DNA of 64,000 bases from Juglans regia (lineage: Eukaryota; Streptophyta; Magnoliopsida; Fagales; Juglandaceae), in contig NC_049901.1 in NCBI RefSeq assembly GCF_001411555.2, forward strand, positions 31,606,933 to 31,670,932, read 5' to 3'. Below are positions 1 to 12,600 of the stretch, in pieces. The notes beneath the pieces are model-generated. The model was given only the letters and a program-made list of their open reading frames with translations. It did not search any database and had not been told where the DNA came from. The position numbers and the translations under genes were made by a program. Numbering within the stretch: the first letter of the stretch is position 1; each line of letters opens with the position of its first letter.

Positions 1-467
1 ACCAACAAAATTATCTTATTCTTACATATGCGACTTTGCTTATTGTCTACAATAATATATAAGTTTAAGTTTAGGTTATGAGTTATGAGTTATTTCGCCA
101 ATCAAGTCCGGTTTAAAGAATTTCTGTGTATCAGTTTTAACGTTTATTGAATTGAAGTTTGGTTTAGTTTAGGGTTGCATAAAGTTATATCTCTCCATGT
201 TGTCCAAGCGTTGGTCCTAAACGGTGGGGAGATGAATGGATTATTTGCAAAAAGCTTACTAATTGGGATATATGAAACTGCTATTGGATTGAGAACGAGA
301 ATAGTTAGTGTGAAAAATGTAACTTTTTGGCTTCTTTTTCTGGGATGCAACTCTACGTTAGAGATTGATCCCCAAAACTGGATGCTAATTTGTGATGGAT
401 TGAAGCAGAAGTAAGAATTATTGCTGATCTGATGTTCTTTTATAACTGTGTTTTGTTTTTCACGTAG
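1..467 (+). other. PAT1-A intron 1, 3' part
   Basis: The sequence aligns by eye with 32717-33189, which is intron 1 of PAT1-B, so the window opens inside intron 1 of the first copy. The intron ends in GTAG just before the exon at 468. Exon 1 and the promoter of this copy are off the left edge. The reading frames on either strand here are short, run through the splice site and have no coding look. Confidence 0.75.
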
Positions 468-616
468 GCAATGCACTCTTTGACGCATCGCAATATGAGT
501 TTTTTGGTCATAATGCTGTGGAAGAAGTGGAGTTGGGGGGTTTAGAAGACAATCAAGATAATGGTCCCACATTTGGACCTGCTGACGATGAGTATCATTT
601 GTTTGATAGAGAAGAA
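468..616 (+). CDS. PAT1: PAT1-A exon 2
   Basis: 149 nt; enters in phase 1 (completing a Gly codon begun by exon 1) and ends on a codon border before GTAAGA. It encodes the conserved N-terminal block [13 protein letters not shown], then a Gly-Gly-Leu-Glu-Asp stretch and an acidic DDEYHLFD segment. The N-terminal region of Pat1 proteins contacts decapping partners in other organisms. It is nearly identical to 33190-33338. Confidence 0.9.
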
Positions 617-3600
617 GTAAGATTTTTGTTGTCTTCGAAAAATGTTCAACTTTTTTTTTATTTGTAAAAATTTAAAAAAAAAAAAGTTTAAACTTACCTT
701 GTTGAAAAATGTTTAAATTTATATCTCATTGCATGTCACAACTCACAATTATGATTTCCATCATGCATTCCTTATGGTTGTAATCAAATGTATCTCGAAT
801 TAGTGTCATGACCTAGGGAAAGTGCTAAACACGTGCCACTCCCAAAAGATTCAGTTGAAGTTACCACTATCAATGTAAATTTTCACTATAAAAATCTGAT
901 ACGGGACTCAATGTTTATGTAATACGTTCACAAATTTCCCATGCAAGATGGGACTTAGCACAATTTGGGGTATCACAATCTCCCTTACATATTTCATTCA
1001 CTCAATGGGGATGTAAAAAATATGTCAATAGGTATGGTATATACTTTCCTTTTCTATAGTTGTACCTTTCTATGTTTTTCAACCTAGCATCTCAACTATA
1101 TATAATCCTATTTTGATTATCCCCATCTTTACACACTTTTTTTTCAATGACGGGGGAACCACCCCACGGTAGAGACCTTAGGACTCACCCATGGAACCTA
1201 AACCCTTGAGGAAACTAGCACAGCAACCCACCACCATGGCCTCCGACTTAAGTCGCAGTTTGATCCCAAGAACCTGTGACATAAGGCTCATGCACACAAG
1301 TTCTCCCTTACAACTTGGGCTACCCACGGGTGGGTTTTATACCCTTATACATATACAGACATTCATACAACGTTATCTGAGAAACTGTCCAATCCTTATG
1401 GGACTTCCATCTCAGTTCCTCATCAACGTTGTCATTTCACCTTACCCCTTGTTGCTTCACTCATCCTAATCACCTATACTTCCTAATTACCTGGATTCTG
1501 CTTAATCTTATCATATGGGTGTTTCCTGCACAGCCAATAGCACTACTTGGTTTTGGCTTTCAATTCATCCATTTAGGCCAACTACAATAGTGTTTGAGAG
1601 TTGAGACTCCGTTGATGTTTTCACTGGAGGAGATGAAAAAAATAAACAAACATCTACCTTCGTCTTCCTGAGTTATTGTTAATCGGGTAACTACCTTAGT
1701 GTCAAGCCATGCTATGCTTTCAAGGATTCTAGGGAGAGACCTAGGAGTCTGAATCTGTTCCCTCACGCCTATACCTCACGTGTCGAGAGTGCTTCTGAGC
1801 TCATTCCAATAGATGAGATATAGTTTCTGTATCAGCTGAAGGAGAGTAGAGCTCCTTCCAATAGATGAGATATAGTTTCTGTATCAGCTGAAGGAGAGTA
1901 AAGAGGCTTCCCCAACCTTGAGCTAAAGGAATTGTATCATGTGTATCGTGAAGAAGTCATGAAGTGGAAAATGGTATCCGCTTGAGCATCAGTTTCACTT
2001 TAAAAGCTATTGTGTAGGTATCCTAGAGAAAGAGGTTGAACTTCTTTATCTAAATCTGAACATGGTAACATGCTTCTTTGATTGATAGAAATCTTTGAAG
2101 GTTTGGTTATTCACATGCAGATTTTTTTAGGGTAAACAGGTTTATTTATTTATTTATTAATAAGATAAAATATAATTAATGATAATAAGAGACGGTATCC
2201 CGGTACACAGGAAGTATAAATGAATCCACTAGATAAACAAAAGACCTGTTCACCTCTGTGAACACCAACTTCTCTCTTAGTATCATATTTTGTTTCTATT
2301 AGATGTTGAAATAATTTACTGTTTCAAAATTGGTCAGTTTCTAGATGTTGGTTCGTTTCTAGATTTAGAAGGAAGTTTTAAACACTGAATAACGCATCAA
2401 GGAGATAGTGGACTCATTAGACAATCTATCATTAGAAAATGTATACTCACTCTCTCCTCTATCTTTCAAAACTGCAAGTTTAGTGATGGAGTTATGTTGC
2501 ATTCTCAACAATTCAATTCACTGGGTCTGAAAACTAGTAGGTTGTCTTCAATTTACTTATTTTTCATCCCAGGTTGTAGGTTTCGGATCTTTGCCTGACG
2601 TGGATGATCTAGCTGCTACTTTTGCAAAGGTTAGCTTCCTTGAAATTGATGCTCATGAAAGAGTTATATATAAGTTTTGACGAGTTTCTCAATTTCTTTC
2701 ATTTTTATGTCGTCTCTCAACACTTTGTTTTTGGTATTAGATTCTAATTGTATTGCTCTTTTCTCTTCTTTCTATATGTTAAGTTATAACAGACCCTTCT
2801 ACTTAAAAAAAAAATTAAAACACCCCCTTCCTCTAAGCTTAGGGATGCTACTAACATAAACAATTCTACAAGCCAAGAATAAGAAGATTCCATTATTAAA
2901 ATATTCTGAAACGTCATCGATAAAACCCAACAGTAGCATTTATTTCAAAACGATAAAGTTATGAGTTCTCATAAAACCCTTAACGTTATGAAGAAAGACA
3001 TTATAAAGAAAAACTCGCTCATAAACAATAAAATTATTCAAGTCTTGGTCTTGGTCTCCATATGCTGAGCCTGACCTGTAGACCTATCATTGAATTCTTC
3101 ATTATCTATGACATTTAAAACGTAAAGACAACAGTGAGTCGAATACTCAGTTAGCAAATATAATAGAGTAAACATTTATAATATATAAGATTTCAATTTT
3201 TAACACATGCATAAATAAACTTAACATTAGAAAGAAAACCTCTAGATCATACATATACATCACATGCAATTCCTCATTACACATGATTATGCCTTGTGTA
3301 CAAGGTCGGTGATCTTTAAGATCACGATTCCAACCAATTGTCTTTGGTGGAACCCAACCAGAAAGGAGATGGACATTACTCAATGAACTCGTGCTCTCGA
3401 GTGAGCCATTTTTGGCATTACCATGCATCTCTCATCCTTTAGCACCGTTAATCCTCAAAATTTATTAGTCACAATACAGTACGTGCAATCATGCAGTACT
3501 TTCCTAAATTTATTAGTCACAATGCAGTACGTGCAATCATGCAGTACTTTCCTTTTCTTTCCCTTATGTTTATTCATTACTAACATTAATATACATTACA

Positions 3601-6600
3601 ATTGCATAACAGCACATGCAGAAGCATTTCTTAATTTATTTACATTCACAATTTTCATATCAATTGAGAATTTGAGATATGCTCCTGCATGTGCTGATAT
3701 TTGATTGTAAGTATTTATGTTAGTAATGAATAAAATTTTAGGGAAAGGACAGGAAAGTACTAATAAGTCATATTGAGAGACACATACAAACTTCTGTGTT
3801 AATACCTATACAAACTTTACTTTCTAGACTAGAGCTTGATTTCTCCTTTTTTTAGGGCATTTTTGGGGAAATTTTAGTTTGGTGTTTCTTTACTTTCTGT
3901 GTTTGTATCATCATGTGCAAATGGTGTAATTCTATTGCTAATGCAATTGGGGTTGTCATCATTGTGTATAAAGTCTAGGTCCTAGCTAATGCAGAAAATG
4001 TCCACATTATAGTTTTCAGTCGCTGTGGGAGTTTCCAAAAAGCCCTAATGGTAGTCAATAATTTTTTTATAGGTAAAAAGAAATTTATTAAACCACATAA
4101 TTAGGCATAGCCCAAGTACACGGAGTATACAAGAGAAAACACCTAATTAGAAGCTAAGAACTAGAGAATGCAACAAAAAATCATGAAAACATGTCCTGTC
4201 CAATACAATAGTTGATGCGCAAAGTAATAACATGTGGAAGATAAAATCTGTAATTCCTCCCAACGAGCATTCTCTATCTTCGAAACAATGACCGTTCCTC
4301 TGAAGCCAAATACACCACATAAGACATAGAGGAACCATCTTCCAAACTGTAGCAATTCGGCGATTACCCTAAATTCTTCTCTAGCAACCCAGAAGATCCA
4401 CCACCCTCCTAGGCATCGCCCAAGCAAGACCAATCCTATTAAAAATCTCGCCCATAGAACCCTTGTTACTTCACAATGTAGAAGTAGGTGATCTGCATTC
4501 CTTTTGCACGTCAATAGTAATGAGACCATGCTTTCTCAAATTATCAGTTGGCAAAATTTTCCAATGAGAATCCAGCCGACCAAGAAAAGCAACCTTTTTC
4601 AGTTATCTGACCAAAAAGTTCTTGTTCCACGATGAATCCAAAGCAACCTATCCTCCCCATTGAGCTCCATATTAAAGGCATACAACATGCTGAAAAAAAT
4701 CTGAGATCTCACCCACCTCCCAATCTTGTACGTCTCTAATAAACCTCGCATTCCACTATAAAAAGTCATTGGAGTTGTCCATATAATTTGCTACAGAAGC
4801 TCCATCAAATGCAGTCCCAAAAAGAGAAGGGAAAGCATTCTTTAGGGCAGTGTCCCCACACCAAATATCATGCCAAAATTGAATCTGGGATCCCCGACCC
4901 TGCCACCACAAATCTGAAATTACTAATAAAATCCCCCATCCATTCCAAATAGATTTCCACTCTCCCACACCTCTTACTTTATTTGAACCACCTCCCCAAA
5001 TGCTCCCATATTTTGCATCAACCAAAGAGCGTCCCCCTCCTGGTGATATCACCATAAACATTTCCCTAGGAGTGCCTTATTATAAATTCTCAGCTTTTGA
5101 ACCCCTAAACCTATTCAGCAGTCATATAATTAATCTTCACAGCCTCTAACTCAACTAGATATTCATAGGTATACTTCTGGAATTTTCCTGCAAATTGGCA
5201 GCAGGGATTTCTTCATGATAACCTCATGTTCAGGAGATTTCTTGAGTGTATTAGACTTATAGGACAGCTTCTCTATGATTCTTGATTTTAATCTCAAGTA
5301 TGCGCAGTGTGTCTAGGAGAAGAGCAAATTTTTAGGGCTTATGACAAGTATTTTATAGTTTATGGTCATATTGATTATCTTCTTTACTTAACGATAAAAA
5401 AAATAAATAAAAAGCTCTTGCCCATAATGCTTGGCTACACTATGCAGCAATTAGTCCTCTTGGTTTTTATTTTTCTTGGTGCTGTAGAGATATGGGCAGA
5501 AATATATGGAGAGGGACAGCATTTATAACTTAGATTATAGAGCAGGAAGAGCATAGATCGATGAACTGCTCACTTATGACTGCTGCAACAGTTAGTAAGG
5601 CCTAGAGGGCGTACCCAACATGCATAGGAGGAAGAGATAGTTTTCTTGAAGTTGTCTTACCCATGGTGGCAGCACCTTCTATGATTTCTTTTAATGATTT
5701 GACAATAAAAACTTCAGGAAAAGAGTTGTTGGCAGGCCACGGCAAAAGAAGTACCTCTGGTTTATGAGCAGTGGGGCTGACTTAGAGGAGAGGAAAGAAA
5801 GTTTTGGGCTTTCTTTTCTTTAGGGCTGGTGGCACAACACAGAAATATGGTATGTTTTTCTATTATGTGCTAATTCTTGTTTATGAAAATTTGAAATCCC
5901 TAGGGTCAATTACAAGAAGAGGGTGGCAGCTAGGTTAATGAGAAGGACTGCTTTACTTTATTGAGGATTGAAGTCTAGGTATAAAGGGGTCGGCAGCTAG
6001 GGAAATTTCTAGGCTGTGCAACTGCTATCTAGGGTTAGGGTTTCAAAAAAATATTTAGGTTTCTGAGAGCACAAGGAGGCAACTCTAGGGCTTCACTTAG
6101 GGGCTGATCATCATCTTCTTGGGCTTTCTAGATGTTTTACAATTAAAAACTATCCTCTTTGTTCCAGAATTTTGGCAGCTGCATACCTTAGTAGTTCCAT
6201 ATGGTTTCTTGGCACTATCCCAATCCTTAAGAGTTAAAAGCTCGTCCTAATCTATCTTAAAGTGCCAGCTGCTGCCAGGGTTCCCAAATGTGGATAGTAG
6301 GAGGATTCATTTATGGGAAGAAATTTCGGGTGTTTGTAGTTGGTGGAATTTACCTTGGTGTTTTGGAGGGGATTTTAATCTCACTAGGTTTCCTAATGAG
6401 AGGTCGGGGGATTCTTATTTTTCAAGTGCTATGGATTCTTTTTTAGATTTAATTTTTGAGTTAAATCAGATAGATTTGCCTTTGGTGGGAGGTGAGTATT
6501 CTTGGTCTAATGGTAGATCTTCTTCTAGGTTGGATAGGTTTCTGGTCTCTTCTTCTTGGGAAGCACACTTTTCTGGTTTGACACAGAAAGTTTTGCCGAG

Positions 6601-9600
6601 ACTGTGTTCGGATCACTTTCCCATTATGTTGGATTGTGGAGGAATTGTGAGTAGAAGAAGTTATTTTAAATTTGAGAACGTGGCTAAAGGTTGAAGGTTT
6701 TGGGGAAAAGGTTAGAGGTTGGTGGTATTCTTATAATGTTTCTGGCACTCCTAGTTTTGTTTTGGCTAGAAAGTTGAAATTGCTTAAGATAGATTTGATG
6801 AGATGGAATAAAGAGGAGTTTGGGCTGTTGGATACCAAGAGGAAGCGGCTTACAGAGGAAATGCAATCTTTGGAAGAGAAGGAGGTGCAAGGGTTGTTAT
6901 CGGAAGAGGATAGAATCAGGAAATTAGGGGTGGTTTCTGAATTGGAAAATTTAGCCTTAATGGAAGAGATTTCATGGAGGCAAAAATCGAGAGTGTTGTG
7001 GCTGAAGGAGGGGGATAGGTGTTCCAAATTTTTTCATCAAATGGCAAATTCTCAGAAGATATAATGCGATTGAGGTCCTTCGTGACGGGGATAGGTTGAT
7101 TTCGGATCAAGAAGATGTTAAGGCCCACATTGTGAATTTTTATGAGCAGCTGTTTTCAAAAAAGTTTTCTTGGAGACCAAAACTGGACATCCTTGCTTTT
7201 GACTCTATAGAGCAGTTGGATGCTTAGTGGTTGGAAAGAGAGTTTGAGGAAGAAGAAATTCTAGATGTGGTAAAAGGTATGGACAAGGATAAGGCTCCGG
7301 GTCCGGATGGGTTCACTTTGGCATTTTTTCAAGATTGTTGGGATGTTGTTAGAGATGATATCATGAAGGTGTTTGCCGAGTTTCACTCATATATGAGGTT
7401 TGAGTAGAGCTTGAACGCTACTTTCATTGCTCTTATTCCGAAGAAGGCAAGGGCTGTGGACATTAGAGACTTTAGGCCTATTAGTTTGGTGAATGGCATT
7501 TATAAAATTATCTCTAAGGTGCTGGCATATTGTTTGAGTAGGGTGATGGAGAGGATAATTTCACCATCTCAAAATGCTTTTGTGAGGGGTAGTCAGATTT
7601 AGATTCTGTTTTAATTGCTAGTGAATGTATGGAGAGTAGATTGAATGTGGAGAAAGCTGGTATTCTTATTAAATTGGATATGGAAAAGGCTTATGACCAT
7701 GTTAGCTGGGAGTTTCTTGATTATTTATTGAGGAGATTTGGTTTTGGTGTTAAATGGTGCTCGTGGATTAAGCATTTTGTTTCGACTTCAAAATTTTCTA
7801 TTTTGTTGAATGGAGAACCGGCTGGTTTCTTTTGTAGTTCTCGCGGTTTGAGGCAAGGCGATCCCATTTCCCCCTTTCTTTTTGTTATGATTATGGACGC
7901 CTTGAGTAGAATGATTGAGAAGGCTGTGGAGGGTAATTTCCTGTCCAGTTTTGTGGTGGGTAATGTGACTAGGAACAGTTTAAAGATCTCTCATTTGTTA
8001 TTTGCTAATGACACCTTGATTTTTAGTGAGCCTGATTTGGATAATATTCGTGCTTTAAGAGCACTTTTGCTTTGTTTTGAAGTTGCTTTGGGGTTAAGAG
8101 TTAATTTATTGAAGCCTGAAATTGTTCATGTGGGTGATGTTCAGAATTTATCAGACTTGGCTAATTTACTGGGGTGCAGAATTTCTTCTATGCCTTTGAG
8201 GTATCTTGGGCTTCCTTTGGGAGCCTCTTTTAAAGCTGTCAACATATAGGATGGGGTGATTGAAAAAATTGAAAAGAGGTTAGCGGGTTGGAAGAGGATC
8301 TACTTGTCTAAGGGGGGAAGACTAACTCTTATAAAGTGCACTTTGTCCAACCTGCCCACCTATTTCCTTTCTCTTTTTCCTCTTCCGGCAGAGTTGAAAA
8401 GAGGATTGAGAGTTTATTTATAAATTTCTTATGGGGAGGCAATGGAGAGGATAAGAAGTTTCACTTGGTTAGTTGGAAGAAGGTTTGTCAACCACTGGAT
8501 CGTGGTGGTTTGGGGATCAAATATTTAAGGGTTTTTAATAGAGCTTTACTTGGGAAATGGCTTTAGAGATATCAATTGGAGGGTAAAGCTCTTTGGAAAA
8601 ATGTGATAGAAGTGAAATATGGAACTTTGTGGGGAGGTTGGTGTACTAATGCAGCTAGTGGTGCTTATGGGGTTAGTTTGTGGAAATTTATTAGAAAAGG
8701 ATGGGATTCCTTCTCCAATAATTTCAGATTGAAGGTGGGAGATGGAAACAGGATTCTCTTTTGGCATGATTCAGAATTGCTAGGGATCATAATGCAACTA
8801 TTTATGATTCTTACTGCAGTAGTAACAACAAGGTTGAATGGAATATCATTTTTACAAGGGACGTTAATGACTGGGAAGTGGATGAAGTTAAGGCTCTGCT
8901 GATTAAACTCTACAGTTCAAAGTTGGTGCTTGAAAGAGAGGATAGCAGGGTGTGGATTCCTGCTGGAAATGCTAAGTTTTCAGTCTCAACTTATTACAGA
9001 ATTTTGTCACGCTTTAGTAGTTGTGTGTTTCCTTGGAAAAGCATTTGGAAAGTGAAAGTTCCCTCTAAGGTTGCTTTTTTCTGTTGGGCGGCATCTTTGG
9101 GTAAAGTATTGACTACTGATAATCTCAGAAGGAGAGGTCTGTTTATTGCTGATTGGTGTGTTATGTGTAAAAGGGACAGAGAATCAGTAAATCACCTGTT
9201 TCTTCACTGCGAAGTGACAAGATTCTTGTGGAATGTGGTTTTGAGTTGGACAGGATTACATTGGGTAATGCCTAGAGATGTGGTAGATCTGTTGGTAGGG
9301 TGGAAGGGTTTGAAGGGCTGTAAGAAGGCGGTGAGAGTTTGGAAGATGATTCCTCCTTGTCTTATGTGGTGCATTTGGCTTGAAAGAAATGGGAGATGCT
9401 TTGAAGATAAAGAACGCCCATTGGGAGAGCTTAGGGATTTGTTCTTGAGTACTTTGAGTTCTTGGGTTAAAGCTTTTGTAATGGAGGATAATTTTCTGCA
9501 TTTGTCTTAGTTTTCTGGTGTTAGTTTCTTTTCGTTTTTGGAAGTTATAGGTGTTTCCTTTGTATATGTCCCGTGTACTTGGGCTTATGCCTATTTCTTT

Positions 9601-12600
9601 GAATAATATTATTACTTATAAAAAAAAATACTTGGTTCTTCAAATTTATAAATAGGTTGTGATAGATTCCTATTCTGCCTAGGAGTTGGCTGATTTGTAA
9701 TAAAATGCAACCTGTCATCTCCTATCGAATATCTGGTCCATTTTTAAACATAATAAATAATACACAAAATAACTATGAAGGAAATCATGGGCCCGGGGAC
9801 CTAGGGTTCGAATTCCACCCCATACCTAGAGATTCTAGGGCTTGGCTATAACAAAAGTTTTCCCAATGCTGGTGTTTAGAGCGCAAAATATACATTTAAT
9901 GACAGTTCACAGGTGACTGCATTAGACTTTATTCCTTGTCGGTATAGAAGTAGGTCTTTAGTTTCTTATACTTGTAATTTTATTTCCTTCAAGATCCAGG
10001 AACTAGATGCTGTCTATCATCTCGATCTATCCCTAGCTACATGATTCTAACTTCTGTAATGTATGCTGAGTTCATTTGATTCGTCATTCAAACATTATAA
10101 CCAGCTATTTAGCATGGAGAATTGTTAGATATGCAATAGTGGTTATTCAACTCATGCCCCCCCCCCCCCTCCTTCATATTTACTTTGCTTTTATGGTTGC
10201 GTGAATGGAGGTACTGTTTAGTCAACCTTTTAATTGTTATGGTTATGCTGGTTGCTTCTTGGTGGCATATATTTTTGTGATTAAAAACATTGAAAATTGA
10301 ATGCTATTTACTAGAAGCTTCATTTTAGCTTCATTTGAGTGAAAGTTGCTTGAACATCATTGCCATCGTGATGGTTGTAGTTTTTCTATTGATATTATAT
10401 TGCCCTTAATCGCAGTGCCCATATAATTTTTTAATCTTTATCCCGATTTAGTAGTTGACGATGTTATGTTACACAGTTGAACAGAGCTGTAACAGGACCA
10501 AGACACCCAGGAGTTATTGGTGATAGAGGATCTGGATCTTTTTCAAGAGAAAGTGAGTAACCTTATTGTGAATATTTTCTGCCTTTTGGTAGTCTTTAGA
10601 TTATTGGTGATGCAATTGGGTGTAAGTTGGGTCAAGACATGCTACAATCTAATTGAAAGTAGTAGAAGTAAACTTTTATGTTGAATGGATTCTTTTGTAA
10701 ACTGGACTTGCCTGTTCATTCTGAAATGCATAGTTAGAACAACATCTGTGTTCTTTTTTCCTTATTAGAAATAGAGACCACTATGCAGCAATGCTTCATT
10801 TTTTCCCCTTTTGATCACCAAATTATTTAGATGTTGAAGAAAATGTGATGTATTACACATGCAGTTTGATGAGCAAAGGGATCACACAGCTGTTGAGCAA
10901 ATTTTGTGGGTAGTTTTCCCTTTTCCCTTCTCTCTCTCTCTATGCCTGAACTTTTCTCTTATTTCTGGTGCCTCTCGCCAGAAATAATCCATTAATCTCT
11001 ACTAGAATGTTTGTTTTATTTTCATTTCAATATTCATTTATTCTCTTCCTTTTCTCTTTTTCTCTTTGGTTTTGTGGGTTGTTCTTGATACTAGTTTTTC
11101 GATGGGTTCGTGTCGGAAGCTACGTATTGATCAGAAGCTATTTGAGTTTAAACGAGAAAATGCTTAGTATTGAAGGATGACAGAGAGCAGTCAGAGGGTC
11201 ACTAAGTTCATTTCCATTGATGCTGCTATGGAGTGGTTGGCATCTGCGCTGGGGGAATCAATAGTTTCGGTCGGTTTTTGTCTTTGTTAGAGTTTGGACA
11301 ATAAAGAAGGCATGGCTTCATCGCTATTCCAGAAGTGTCAAAGGGCGAGGGGTAGAGGAGGTTTGAAGAATCGTTGAGAGTGGATGTTTCTTCTTCCTCT
11401 GTTTCGGGCGTGAAATACAGAGTACCTAAGAAGGTTGTATCAACTTCTCACGTTGCCGAGGGACGGAAGGGGACCTTCGTGGAGGTTTTGAAGAAGTCAC
11501 CGCCAAGCATGAAGGGTAGTAGGGAGGTTCGTGGGGTGTCTGGTGGGAAGATCTTGCATTCGGGAGAGCTATCAATGCAGAAGTCTGATCACATTCTCAA
11601 GGGTGATGTTGTGATTCCCAACGAAGGCACATCAAGGATTGGGAGGGATTTCTCGTTGAAGGCCATGCAGGATGCGTTATTGGAAATGAAATATAATGTG
11701 GATCTCATGTTGAAATGGGTAGAGTTGGGCATGGGCCCTGTGGGCTTTGAAGGCTCAAAAGATGGCCTGGTGGATACGCAGAAGGCTCAAAAAATGTAGT
11801 TCTCCAAAATAAGCCTGTTTTTCCAGTTGAAAATTTTTTGGATCATGAGATGGACGATAGCTCGTTATTGGCTTATTTTGGAGAACTACATTTTTTTTTA
11901 TGTCGGGGAACCTCTCCAAAGTAGGGCCCTTTGGACCCACCCCTGCAGAGTAAATCTTAGTCCTGTGCACCGCATTCTCGAAAGTTTTCCTACACGGAAC
12001 TGGTTAAATCGCTAGCATTTCACCAAGAGGTGTGGCCCCAAAGGATTGTTTGCACCCATGAGGTGTTGAACCTCGAACCTTGAAGGGAGTGATGCCCACA
12101 CCAAGGCCTTCACCACATGGGTCAATCACTTGGGGTTGACAATTCTGGAGAACTACATCAGGAGGCATCATCTGGAGGGGATTTGGTTGAGCCCAATTTA
12201 TAGTTGGAGTTATATGAGGGGGAGACCGTTTGAGGATAATGAGGTTGAGGTTTATCGGTGGTTTGTGGGATGGTCAAAGATAGAGCTTGGCTTGGATGGT
12301 TTTTCTATGCCCTTTTTTCAAGCTTGTTGGGATGTTGTGAACGAAGATGTGATGCAGGTTTTTCAGGAATTTTTCTCTTATCATAAGTTTGAGAAGTCTC
12401 TTAATGCCACATTTATTGCTCTTATTCCTAAGATAGCTGGGGCCTCTGAGTTGAAAGACTTTCGCCCTATTAGCCTTGTGAGTGAGGTCTATAAGATAAT
12501 TTCAAAGGTGCTTGCTAATCGTATGAGTACGGTGATGGAGAAAATTATTTCTAAACCCCAAAATGCTTTTGTTCGGGATAAGCAAATACTTGATTCTGTG

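Larger units (their letters stand above)
617..2572 (+). other. PAT1-A intron 2
   Basis: GT (617) to AG (2571-2572), 1956 bp, aligned along its length with 33339-35386. It differs by a SINE-like insertion (1137-1345), a 52-bp tandem duplication (1797-1900) and small indels. It contains a (TTTA)n run near 2141-2160. No coding content was seen. Confidence 0.8.
6284..9629 (+). mobile_element. LINE-I: 5'-truncated L1-type LINE
   Basis: About 3.35 kb absent from PAT1-B (empty site near 49503). It begins inside the endonuclease domain and ends in the family tail ATTACTTATAAAAAAAAA after a 3' UTR containing CCGTGTACTTGGGCTTATGCC. Domains in order: endonuclease C-terminal half (6290-6694), reverse transcriptase (about 7260-8249) and zf-RVT region (8878-9510). 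Several in-frame stops and frameshifts make it a dead copy. It lies in sense orientation in PAT1-A intron 3. No target-site duplication could be defined. Confidence 0.9.

Noticed and set aside
144..572. 142-codon minus-strand frame overlapping exon 2 of PAT1-A
   Set aside because: It is antisense to a conserved exon, crosses the splice site, and its counterpart in PAT1-B (33022-33360) is different in length. Shadow frame.
1191..1469. 92-codon plus-strand frame in PAT1-A intron 2
   Set aside because: Falls over a SINE-like insertion and intron sequence; no conserved motif.
10863..10906. Possible micro-exon after a CAG near 10860 (reading [14 protein letters not shown])
   Set aside because: It lies in the segment absent from PAT1-B, exon 4 joins exon 5 in frame without it, and it is more likely LINE-II leader.
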